Below, piece after piece: positions 10,299 through 17,555 of a stretch of 37,348 nucleotides of DNA. Each line of letters begins with the position of its first letter. The first letter of the stretch is position 1. The stretch is from contig JBEKUT010000010.1 in assembly GCA_049514735.1 (NCBI GenBank), forward strand, positions 1 through 37,348, written 5' to 3'. The stretch is from JAICMB01 sp049514735 (lineage in GTDB: Bacteria > Acidobacteriota > Terriglobia > Bryobacterales > Bryobacteraceae). Made by a program: the position numbers and the translations under genes. The notes beneath the pieces were generated by a model. That model saw only the letters and a program-made list of their open reading frames with translations. It did no database searches and was not told where the DNA came from.

Positions 10299-12506
10299 CT
10301 ACTTCGCCGCGATCGAATAAGTCAGGCTCGATTTTGACGACGAACCGCCTTGCATCGCGGTGATCCTGAGCTCGCACTTGCCGGTCTTCGCCGCGGCATT
10401 GATCACCATCGGAATGGCGCCCGTTGCGTCCGGCGGCGGCAGATCGGCCGTTTGCTTTGCCAACACCTGCCCGTTCAATAGAAACTCAGCCTGGATCTTG
10501 GGCTTGTCCGTGATCGATGGGTCCGGATAAACGACAAAGTACGCGTACGGAGTCGCCGTCGAGCCGAGATCGGTGGCCAGCTCCGGGACGACGCGTGAGA
10601 CCAGGGTCGGGCTGGGTTGGAACTCCAGAGGATTGGCTGCATCCACTTTACCGTCCACCTTCTCCATTTGCTGGACCAGCAGAATGCTGCTCAAACCCAC
10701 GCCATTTCGCTCCGCGCTATCGAATTCGGATTTGCTGGTGCTGGCCTTGTTCCCCTCCCGGTCAAGCACCGCCGTCTCCATTGTGTAATGGCCGGGCGCC
10801 AGAGCGAGGGGATGATCGAAAGTGATGGAAGTGGCGCGCGCCTTCGCCAGGTTCTGCTCGGGAATTTCATAGGGCGCGTCCTTGCTGAATTTGTCCACCA
10901 CCTCGCCGCTGGCATCCTTCACGATGGAAACTAATGAGAGGTGCATCCGCTGCAGGTTTCGGTCCGGCTCCGGCGTGGCCGTGAGGTTGGAGGCGGGTAT
11001 CTCAAAAACGACATCGTTCTGCGTATTCGCGGTGTTGGGACGGAAGTGATACGCGGCAGCCTTGAACTCGAACGCATGCGGAGGCTGCGGGACGCTTAGA
11101 GCCGCCAGCCCCATCATTTCGTATTGATTCAGTTCGGCCCCGGAATGAAGCACGGGCAAACCGAAGTAACCTCTCTGGCTCTCGATCGTCAAATCCGCGC
11201 GTGCCGGCGCCTTTACATCGATGGTTCGCAAGTGGCCATCGTACTGGTTGGTTGAGGGATGGTAGATAACCTCATAATGTGTGTCCACATCTTCGATGAC
11301 GCGTTGAAACGGCTTGCGCAGGTCGTTAGTGCTTCCGATCAGGAACCCTCCGGTGCCCTCCGATAGGGCGCGCAAGCTCGCCTGCGTGTCGGTGGTGCGA
11401 ACTGCATCGTCGATGTAATCGCCCTGGCGCATTTTCTCTTTTTGCTGCGCCGCGCTGCCGCTCAGAGCGCCCTGGGTCGAGCTCAAACCGGCAGCATGGT
11501 TCAATGCCGTGCTCGAAGCCTGGCTGGGGTCCACCTCGGCGCTGAGGCCGTTCACGTCAATCGCGTATACCGTGATGCCGCCTTTAATTCCTTTATCCAC
11601 CATCTTCTTAAACAAATCCGGATCGCCGGTGTGGGCCAATCCAGGGCTGAGCAGCAGCACCGATTTACGCCCCGGCAAGCCGCTGAGCTGGTCCATCATC
11701 GTCAGGATCTGATCCGTTTCGCGCATGCCTTCGATACCGCCAAATTCGCGGCGTTCCGCGGCCTGTTCACCCCGTTGAATCCTGGCGCTCAGGGCGTTGC
11801 TCTGGTCCGCCCCGACAATTGCCTTGGGGTTCAGTCCGCCGCCAGTGATCTTCTGAACGGCGCTCACGGCGTACCCCTGCGACGGTTGCCCGTTCGCCGT
11901 CGTCTGCATGTACTCAACTAACGGCGTCGCATTCAGAACAGACACGGCCACCGATGCGAAATCCACATTGACTCCAGTGAAAGCCTGGTCCGCCGCCTGC
12001 ATGATCTCGTCGCGGTTGGTCGTGAACGGGTGCAGTACAGTGAGCTGCGATTCCAAGCTAAACACGGCCACCCAGGTGTCGGCCTCGAGCTGGTTCTTCA
12101 TAAACTCCCGAACCGCGTCAACGGCGTACTTCTTTGTGAAAGGGTCCAGGTTGGCAAACACGATGCAGATCAGGTTAATGGCCTTCAGAGGATTTGCAGG
12201 GGTTGCCGAGAGGCCGCCCGCCAAGGCTGGCTTACCTTTCAGAACCACATCGCGTCCCTGGACGAGCCTGAAACTGCGAATCTCCTGCTTGGCGCCGTTT
12301 TCGTAGACCTCCAGATCGCCAGGTTTCAAGTTCTTCACGATCTTGCCCTTGGCATCGCGCACCTCCACCTCCAGCACGATTTCCTGAACGGTGTGGCGGA
12401 TGATCGGCGTGTCTTGAGCGGGGGGTTGAAGCGGTTGCGACTGGGCATTTGTTACCGGCGACAAGGCCAAAATGCCAAAGAAAAACAAAAAATTAGTCTT
12501 TTTCAC
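10299..12506 (-). CDS. VWFA-related acidobacterial secreted protein (tandem copy 1)
   Basis: A 735-residue protein with a GTG start at 12504-12506. It opens with a lysine-rich, hydrophobic signal peptide (MKKTNFLFFFGILALSPVTNAQS). Its layout matches the gene at 8092: LEVYENGAKQEIRSFRLVQG, then a VWA-like domain (INLICIVFANLDPFTKKYAV; GRKSVLLLSPGLAHTG), IEDVDTHYEVIYHP, and C-terminal beta domains ending LTYSIAAK. The metal-site strand reads F-A-N-L-D in place of D-x-S-x-S. It is probably the first gene of the minus-strand VWFA/FG-GAP cluster and shares a 79-bp intergenic region with the divergent cytochrome gene. A role in cell-surface adhesion or complex assembly is inference from VWA folds elsewhere. 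Confidence 0.9.
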   Translation of the reverse strand: MKKTNFLFFFGILALSPVTNAQSQPLQPPAQDTPIIRHTVQEIVLEVEVRDAKGKIVKNLKPGDLEVYENGAKQEIRSFRLVQGRDVVLKGKPALAGGLSATPANPLKAINLICIVFANLDPFTKKYAVDAVREFMKNQLEADTWVAVFSLESQLTVLHPFTTNRDEIMQAADQAFTGVNVDFASVAVSVLNATPLVEYMQTTANGQPSQGYAVSAVQKITGGGLNPKAIVGADQSNALSARIQRGEQAAERREFGGIEGMRETDQILTMMDQLSGLPGRKSVLLLSPGLAHTGDPDLFKKMVDKGIKGGITVYAIDVNGLSAEVDPSQASSTALNHAAGLSSTQGALSGSAAQQKEKMRQGDYIDDAVRTTDTQASLRALSEGTGGFLIGSTNDLRKPFQRVIEDVDTHYEVIYHPSTNQYDGHLRTIDVKAPARADLTIESQRGYFGLPVLHSGAELNQYEMMGLAALSVPQPPHAFEFKAAAYHFRPNTANTQNDVVFEIPASNLTATPEPDRNLQRMHLSLVSIVKDASGEVVDKFSKDAPYEIPEQNLAKARATSITFDHPLALAPGHYTMETAVLDREGNKASTSKSEFDSAERNGVGLSSILLVQQMEKVDGKVDAANPLEFQPSPTLVSRVVPELATDLGSTATPYAYFVVYPDPSITDKPKIQAEFLLNGQVLAKQTADLPPPDATGAIPMVINAAAKTGKCELRITAMQGGSSSKSSLTYSIAAK

Positions 12507-12565
12507 GGCAACATGATTTTACCACCGCGCGCTACGCGTTGAAAGGCTTACTTCCACGCATCGCT

Positions 12566-12571
12566 TATAAT
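12566..12571 (+). promoter_or_regulatory. Possible -10 box upstream of cytochrome/TPR operon
   Basis: A perfect TATAAT lies 14 nt before the ATG at 12586, which would give a very short leader with no Shine-Dalgarno site. The best TTGAAA (12539-12544) is 21 bp upstream, too far for a standard -35, so only the -10 element is supported. Confidence 0.35.
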
Positions 12572-12585
12572 GCTCGGGTAGCTTC

Positions 12586-14169
12586 ATGAATCCGGGCCGC
12601 GCTCTTTTAAAAGCTAGTTTGACGATCATGGCGGCCGCGGCCCCGTTGCTTTTCGCCGCTCCAGGCGATCGCGCTCCGGCCTGCGCCACCTGCCATCCCA
12701 AAGAAGCGGCCGCGTATCTTAAATCGCCCATGGGCAATTCCATCGCCCCGCCCACGCCCCTGGCCGGCGGACGGATCGCGCGCGATTCTTCCGGGATCGA
12801 AATTTCCATCTCTCAACGGCAGGGTCACATGATCCACGCGCTCTCCGTCAATGGACTCAATTCCGAATTTCCTGTGGAATATCAAGTCGGGGCGGGGAAG
12901 GTCGGCTATACGTACCTGGTTCGGATTCGCGATTATCTTTTCGAATCGCCCGCGTCCTGGTACCGCACGCATGGTTGGGACGTGTCGCCGGGTTATCAAC
13001 AGATGAGCACCGTCGATTTCGACCGGCCCATCGATTCCGCATGCCTGTTTTGCCACGCCGACAACGCGAGATTAGAAGGCAGCGACCAACGGCGCTTTAC
13101 TGGCGTGGCGCTGCAAGCCGTCGGCTGCGATCGCTGCCACGGTCCGGGGGACGATCACGCCCGGCAGCCCTCCGCGAAGAACATCGTGAACCCGGCCAAA
13201 CTCGCGCAGCGCGCCCGCAACAGCGTCTGCGAGCAATGTCATCTCGAAGGCGAAACGCGCTTGCTCAACCCCGGCAAATCCTGGCAGGATTTCCACGCCG
13301 GCGATGAACTGGAGCATATCGCAGCTACCTTCCTGCTCTCGCGGAACGGACAGGAGATCCGAGCCGTCAGCCAGGTGGAACAACTCGCGCTCAGCAAATG
13401 CGTGCGTGCCAGCGGCGGCAAGCTGTGGTGCGCCACCTGTCATGACCCGCACGGCGAACCGGCCTATCGCGCAACCCAAATCCGCGATGTCTGCCTGGGG
13501 TGCCACACCACGCTGTCGAAGGCGGCTCATCCCACGATCGCTGAATGCGTGAGCTGCCACATGCCGCGCCTCACCCCGGACGATATCCCGCACGCCGCGT
13601 CCACCGATCACCGCATTCTACGCCGTCCCGCGCCGCTGCCCACTCCCGATAATCCCAACGTGGAGCTCACCCCGTGGCAGCCGCCGCCCGCGCAGTTTCG
13701 CGATCGCGATCAGGCGCTCGCCGACTTGATCGTCGGTGGAACGCACGGCCTGCAATCTCTGCACGACCAAGGCACCGCGCTTCTCGAAGCCTTGCCACAG
13801 GCCGAGAAGGATAACGATCCAGCGGTGCTGTCCGGCCTGGTTTCCATCCGCTTGCAGCGCCGCGAGCCTGATCAGGCTTTGGCGTTTGCTCGACGTGCGC
13901 TCGAAGTCCAGCCCGATAGCGGATTCGCGGCGCTCAGCCTGTCGATCGCTCTTCAAAACAGTGGCGACGAGGCCGGCGCGGAAAAAATGCTCCTGCACAC
14001 CATCGATCTCGACCCCTCCCTCCAGGCCGCCTGGATCAATCTCGCTTTGCTTTACGAACACCAGGGCCGCCAGGCCGACCGTGTCGCGCTCCTGAATCGA
14101 TATCTGGAATGGAATCCCCAGAGCGTCTGGTTCCGGCAGTTGAAGAACATGCTCTCGCAGCCGCATTAA
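12586..14169 (+). CDS. Heptaheme c-type cytochrome with C-terminal TPR domain
   Basis: A 527-residue exported protein. The signal peptide covers residues ~1-27. Seven CxxCH haem-attachment motifs follow in order: CATCH, CLFCH, CDRCH, CEQCH, CATCH, CLGCH, CVSCH, all within the first ~330 residues. The remaining ~150 residues carry TPR units (DQALAFARRALEVQPDSGFA; AEKMLLHTIDLDPSLQAAWI). Haem is attached covalently in the periplasm, so the protein should act there as an electron-transfer chain or a multihaem enzyme of the cytochrome c554/NrfA-like superfamily; no specific reaction can be assigned. It heads a plus-strand run with a TPR protein 31 bp downstream and a second heptaheme cytochrome beyond. 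The terminal haem is followed by a STDH segment that reappears as FTDH in the second cytochrome. Confidence 0.92.
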   Translation: MNPGRALLKASLTIMAAAAPLLFAAPGDRAPACATCHPKEAAAYLKSPMGNSIAPPTPLAGGRIARDSSGIEISISQRQGHMIHALSVNGLNSEFPVEYQVGAGKVGYTYLVRIRDYLFESPASWYRTHGWDVSPGYQQMSTVDFDRPIDSACLFCHADNARLEGSDQRRFTGVALQAVGCDRCHGPGDDHARQPSAKNIVNPAKLAQRARNSVCEQCHLEGETRLLNPGKSWQDFHAGDELEHIAATFLLSRNGQEIRAVSQVEQLALSKCVRASGGKLWCATCHDPHGEPAYRATQIRDVCLGCHTTLSKAAHPTIAECVSCHMPRLTPDDIPHAASTDHRILRRPAPLPTPDNPNVELTPWQPPPAQFRDRDQALADLIVGGTHGLQSLHDQGTALLEALPQAEKDNDPAVLSGLVSIRLQRREPDQALAFARRALEVQPDSGFAALSLSIALQNSGDEAGAEKMLLHTIDLDPSLQAAWINLALLYEHQGRQADRVALLNRYLEWNPQSVWFRQLKNMLSQPH

Positions 14170-14200
14170 CGGTGTTATATTGCGAGTTGAACGCATTGAA

Positions 14201-15301
14201 ATGAAGTTGGCCGCCCGAGTAGTTGTGTGTGCAATCGCGATCTCCGTTTGGATCGCGAGCGCCGCCAATTTTGAAGACTTGGCCAAATCGGCCACAGCCG
14301 CGCGCGAGTCGGACAAAATCCCGGAGGCCATTGAGCTCTATCGGCAAGCGCTTCAAATGCAGCCCTCCTGGCCAGAGGGCTGGTGGTTCCTCGGGACCCT
14401 TTCCTACGATAGCGATCGATACGAAAACGGCGTAAGAGCGTTCACCGAATTCATCAAGCTGCAGGGGCCCGAGGCGGACAAAGCCGCTCCAGCATGGTCG
14501 TTCCTGGGTCTTTGCGAATTTGAAACCGGCGCTTACGCGCAGTCGCTGGAACACATGCGCAAGGCGCTCGAAATTCGCACCGGATTGGAACCCTCCATCG
14601 AGCAGGTGCTGCGTTTTCACGAGGCGCTGGTGCTGACCAAGCTCGGCCTCTTCGATCAGGCCATGCCCCGCTTCACGCCCTTCGTGAAACGTGGACTGCA
14701 CGACCCCACGCTGATCGCGGGCATCGGATTGACCGCTCTTCGCCGGCCGCTGTTGCCCCAGGAAGTGCCAGCCGAAGATCGCGACTTGATCGTCGCGGCT
14801 GGCCAAGCCACTTATGTATGGATGGCCGGCGATACCAGCAAGGTCGGCCCGGCGTTTCAAACCCTGGTGGACGGCTATCCCAAAGCGCCGGGCGTCCACT
14901 ATTTGTACGCGACATATTTACTGTCGTTCCGTCCCGCCGAAGAAGCGGCGCAGGAGTTGAAGCGCGAGCTGGAATTGAATCCGCGCAATCCGGACGCCCT
15001 CGGCATGGTGGCGCTTCTGATGTTCCGTGCGGGCGCATCGTCTACCGCGGAGCCTTTGGCGCGCCGTGCAGCCGAGGGCGGCCCGATGTGTCCCATGGCC
15101 CAGTACGCGTACGGCCTGATTCTCGACAATAAAGGAGATCTCACCCAGGCCATCGACCATCTTGAAAGCGCGGAGCGCCTCGATCCGGCAAATGTCGAAT
15201 ATCACATGGCCTTGGCCGGTGCATATTCCAAAGCCGGCCGTCACGATGATGCGCGCCGCGAGCGCCGTACTTCTATCGCAATGGCGAGGGAGGATCGGTA
15301 G
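14201..15301 (+). CDS. Secreted TPR protein of cytochrome operon
   Basis: A 366-residue protein. The ATG at 14201 starts a signal peptide (MKLAARVVVCAIAISVWIASA), whereas a TTG seven codons earlier adds only charged residues. TPR units run through the protein (AIELYRQALQMQPSWPEGWW; AAQELKRELELNPRNPDALG; AIDHLESAERLDPANVEY). It is a paralogue of the gene at 444, sharing the NF-[DE]-DLA opening and QPxWPEGW. Its TAG stop overlaps the GTG start of the following cytochrome by one base, so the two are translationally coupled. The position between two multihaem cytochromes suggests a scaffold or assembly role in the periplasm, which is inference. Confidence 0.9.
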   Translation: MKLAARVVVCAIAISVWIASAANFEDLAKSATAARESDKIPEAIELYRQALQMQPSWPEGWWFLGTLSYDSDRYENGVRAFTEFIKLQGPEADKAAPAWSFLGLCEFETGAYAQSLEHMRKALEIRTGLEPSIEQVLRFHEALVLTKLGLFDQAMPRFTPFVKRGLHDPTLIAGIGLTALRRPLLPQEVPAEDRDLIVAAGQATYVWMAGDTSKVGPAFQTLVDGYPKAPGVHYLYATYLLSFRPAEEAAQELKRELELNPRNPDALGMVALLMFRAGASSTAEPLARRAAEGGPMCPMAQYAYGLILDNKGDLTQAIDHLESAERLDPANVEYHMALAGAYSKAGRHDDARRERRTSIAMAREDR

Positions 15302-16350
15302 TGCAGACGGTGGCTGGAGTGGTGCAGACGATCGCCTTTTGTCGTCTGCTTTTTCTTGTTGTAGCAATCTGCTTATCTTTGTCCGCCGCTAACAAATTCA
15401 CCTGCGCATCCTGCCATCGCGAAGAAGCCCGCACCCAGCCCAAGACCGCCATGGGAGTCGCCATCGAACTGCCGGCCAATCAGGCCGTGCTGAAAGAACA
15501 TCCCAAGTTGACCTTCGAAGCCTACGGCTACAAGTACGTCATCGAACGCAAAGACGGCCTCAGCACATACACGGTCAGCGACGGCGCTGGCTCACTGTCG
15601 CTGCCCATTCAGTACGCATTCGGAGTCTACTCGCAGACTTTCGTGCTCGAATACGGCGGGCATTTCTATGAGAGCCTGGTCAGCTACTACCAGGGCGTCG
15701 GCGGCCTCGCCATCACCATGGGCAGCGAACGCCTTCGCCCGCACAATCTGGTGGAAGCGATGGGGCGTCCGACACCCAATGAAGAAATCGTTTCCTGTTT
15801 TGGATGCCACAGCTCCGGCGGGACCAGCGACGGTAAGCTGTCGCTCGACGCCATGCGCCCCGGCCTCGATTGCGAACATTGCCACGCCGGCGCCAACGCG
15901 CACATGGAAGCCCTCTCGCAAGGCAAACAGGCCCCGCTTCCGCCGAAGCTCGGCGAAATGGCAGCGGAGGACATGTCCACCTTCTGCGGCTCTTGTCACC
16001 GCACCTGGTCCACGGCCGTACGCCTGCACGCTTGGGGCGAGATGAACGTGCGGTTTCAGCCCTACCGTTTGGCCAACAGCAAGTGCTTTCTCGGAAACGA
16101 CCGGCGTATCGGTTGCACGGCCTGCCACGATCCGCACGCCGATCCCGTGCGTGACGACGCGAGCTACGATCGCAATTGTCTCTCCTGTCATCAAAAGACG
16201 GCCGCCGCGGTCACGCAAAAAGCCTGCCCTGTTTCAAACAAAAACTGCACCAGTTGCCACATGCCGAAGATCGAACTGCCGGGAAGCCACAGCGTTTTTA
16301 CGGATCACCAGATCCGCATCGTGCGCGCCGGAGATCGCTACCCGAATTAA
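15301..16350 (+). CDS. Heptaheme c-type cytochrome
   Basis: A 349-residue protein. The GTG at 15301 overlaps the upstream TAG and is preceded by GAGGGAGG at 15286-15293 with 7-nt spacing, so this start is well supported. The signal peptide's hydrophobic core is LLFLVVAICLSLSA, and its n-region is partly encoded by the hairpin repeat at 15324-15349. Seven haem sites follow: CASCH, CFGCH, CEHCH, CGSCH, CTACH, CLSCH, CTSCH. The spacing and the CTACHDPHAD and CTSCHMPK segments match the first cytochrome's CATCHDPHGE and CVSCHMPR, so the two are paralogues, but this one lacks the TPR tail. It is periplasmic and a likely electron carrier or partner of the 12586 product. Enzyme activity cannot be assigned. 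Confidence 0.9.
   Translation: MQTVAGVVQTIAFCRLLFLVVAICLSLSAANKFTCASCHREEARTQPKTAMGVAIELPANQAVLKEHPKLTFEAYGYKYVIERKDGLSTYTVSDGAGSLSLPIQYAFGVYSQTFVLEYGGHFYESLVSYYQGVGGLAITMGSERLRPHNLVEAMGRPTPNEEIVSCFGCHSSGGTSDGKLSLDAMRPGLDCEHCHAGANAHMEALSQGKQAPLPPKLGEMAAEDMSTFCGSCHRTWSTAVRLHAWGEMNVRFQPYRLANSKCFLGNDRRIGCTACHDPHADPVRDDASYDRNCLSCHQKTAAAVTQKACPVSNKNCTSCHMPKIELPGSHSVFTDHQIRIVRAGDRYPN
15324..15349 (+). repeat. Constant-loop hairpin C inside a signal-peptide coding region
   Basis: GCAGACGA (15324-15331) pairs perfectly with TCGTCTGC (15342-15349) around the loop TCGCCTTTTG (15332-15341), the same loop as hairpin A. In frame it encodes QTIAFCRL of the cytochrome leader. GTGCAGACG also occurs at 15301-15309, a partial direct duplication of the left arm. 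Confidence 0.8.
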
Positions 16351-16399
16351 TGCATAATTAAAGGGTCGCGTCATTTAGAAAGTCGCGTCGGGAGGCGTT

Positions 16400-17503
16400 G
16401 TGGATATCCAAACGTCATTGATTGCCGCCACCATACTGGCTCTCGGCGTTCCAGCCAGTGGCCAGAGCGTCAACGACCCTCGCTCTACCGAGCGCGCGGT
16501 TTATTTCTCCGGAGACGTGGTGCTGGAAGGTGGATCGATTCCTCCCGATCCGGTTCTCATCCGCCGCATATGCCAGGGCAGTGTTCAAGGCGAAACCTGG
16601 ACCGACTCAAAAGGGCGCTTCAGTTTCAAAGTTGAAGGTGGTGGAAGCGACACGACCGCCGATGCCTCCCAGACGTCCCGGGACCCCGACCTCGCCCGGC
16701 CCATCGGCAATTCGTCGTATTACTCCAATCCCATCACGACAGCGCTCCGAGGTTGCGAAGTGCAGGCCGTACTGGCCGGCTTTTGGTCCGATCGTGCCAA
16801 CATCGAATTGAAGAACACTCTGGACGATACCCGTATCGGGACCATCATTCTACATCCGGTGTCGCACGACCAGGCCCTTACGGTGAGCGCCACCAGCCTG
16901 GCAGCCCCGCGGAATGCGAAGAGTTCTTATGACAAAGGCCTGTCCCTGATGCGCGACAAACACTGGGACGCGGCCGCCAAGGAGTTGAATAAGGCGGTAA
17001 CGGCGTACCCGAAATATGCCGCTGCCTGGTTTGAGCTTGGCATCCTGAGCGATATGCAGAACGACGCCGCCGGCGCGGCCAGTGCATGGAAAACGTCTCT
17101 GAGTTGCGACCCCAAATACGTGAAACCCTACGGAGGTTTAGCCGCTCTCGCCGAACGCCAGCAGAATTGGTCCGAACTAGACAAGTACGCGCGCGATTGG
17201 ATCCAACTTACACCCGAGGGTTTTCCGATCGCGTATCTCTATCTCGCCATCGCAAGCGCGCATCTGAATAACGTCGAGCAGGCCGAACTCGCGGCGCGCC
17301 AGGGTCTGCGTCTCGATAAAGATAAAAGCCTGCCGAGGCTGAACTACGTACTGGCGCTGATCCTCATGCAGAAGCATGAATTTGCCGAATCGGCCAAGTG
17401 CCTCCGGAGTTACTTGGAACTGGCTCCCAATGCCAAGGACGCTCCTCTCGTGCGCCAGGAACTGGCTAGAATCGAGGCCGCCGCCGCTACGCCTCCCAAG
17501 TGA
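16400..17503 (+). CDS. Secreted TPR protein with N-terminal carboxypeptidase-regulatory-like domain
   Basis: A 367-residue protein with a GTG start, preceded by GGAGG (16391-16395) four nt upstream. A signal peptide (MDIQTSLIAATILALGVPASG) leads into a beta-sandwich of the carboxypeptidase-regulatory or Cna-B type: SGDVVLEGGSIPPDPV, TWTDSKGRFSFKVE, and GCEVQAVLAGFWSDR. From about residue 170, TPRs follow (SSYDKGLSLMRDKHWDAAAK; AAAWFELGILSDMQN; QAELAARQGLRLDKDKSLPR). It is 49 bp downstream of the second cytochrome and probably the last gene of that run. The architecture suggests binding of proteins or surface polymers in the envelope. The partner is unknown. Confidence 0.88.
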   Translation: MDIQTSLIAATILALGVPASGQSVNDPRSTERAVYFSGDVVLEGGSIPPDPVLIRRICQGSVQGETWTDSKGRFSFKVEGGGSDTTADASQTSRDPDLARPIGNSSYYSNPITTALRGCEVQAVLAGFWSDRANIELKNTLDDTRIGTIILHPVSHDQALTVSATSLAAPRNAKSSYDKGLSLMRDKHWDAAAKELNKAVTAYPKYAAAWFELGILSDMQNDAAGAASAWKTSLSCDPKYVKPYGGLAALAERQQNWSELDKYARDWIQLTPEGFPIAYLYLAIASAHLNNVEQAELAARQGLRLDKDKSLPRLNYVLALILMQKHEFAESAKCLRSYLELAPNAKDAPLVRQELARIEAAAATPPK

Positions 17504-17555
17504 CCGCACTCGGTACGCCGTACGCTGTACGCCTTCCGGCACTCGTAAGGACGCC

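Noticed and set aside
12539..12571. TTGAAA and TATAAT as a full promoter for the cytochrome operon
   Set aside because: The spacer is 21 bp, outside the normal range, so only the -10 box is kept as a weak call.
17515..17536. Triple GTACGC-type repeat after the last TPR gene
   Set aside because: Three short imperfect copies within 22 bp of GC-rich sequence; too short to call a repeat element or terminator.
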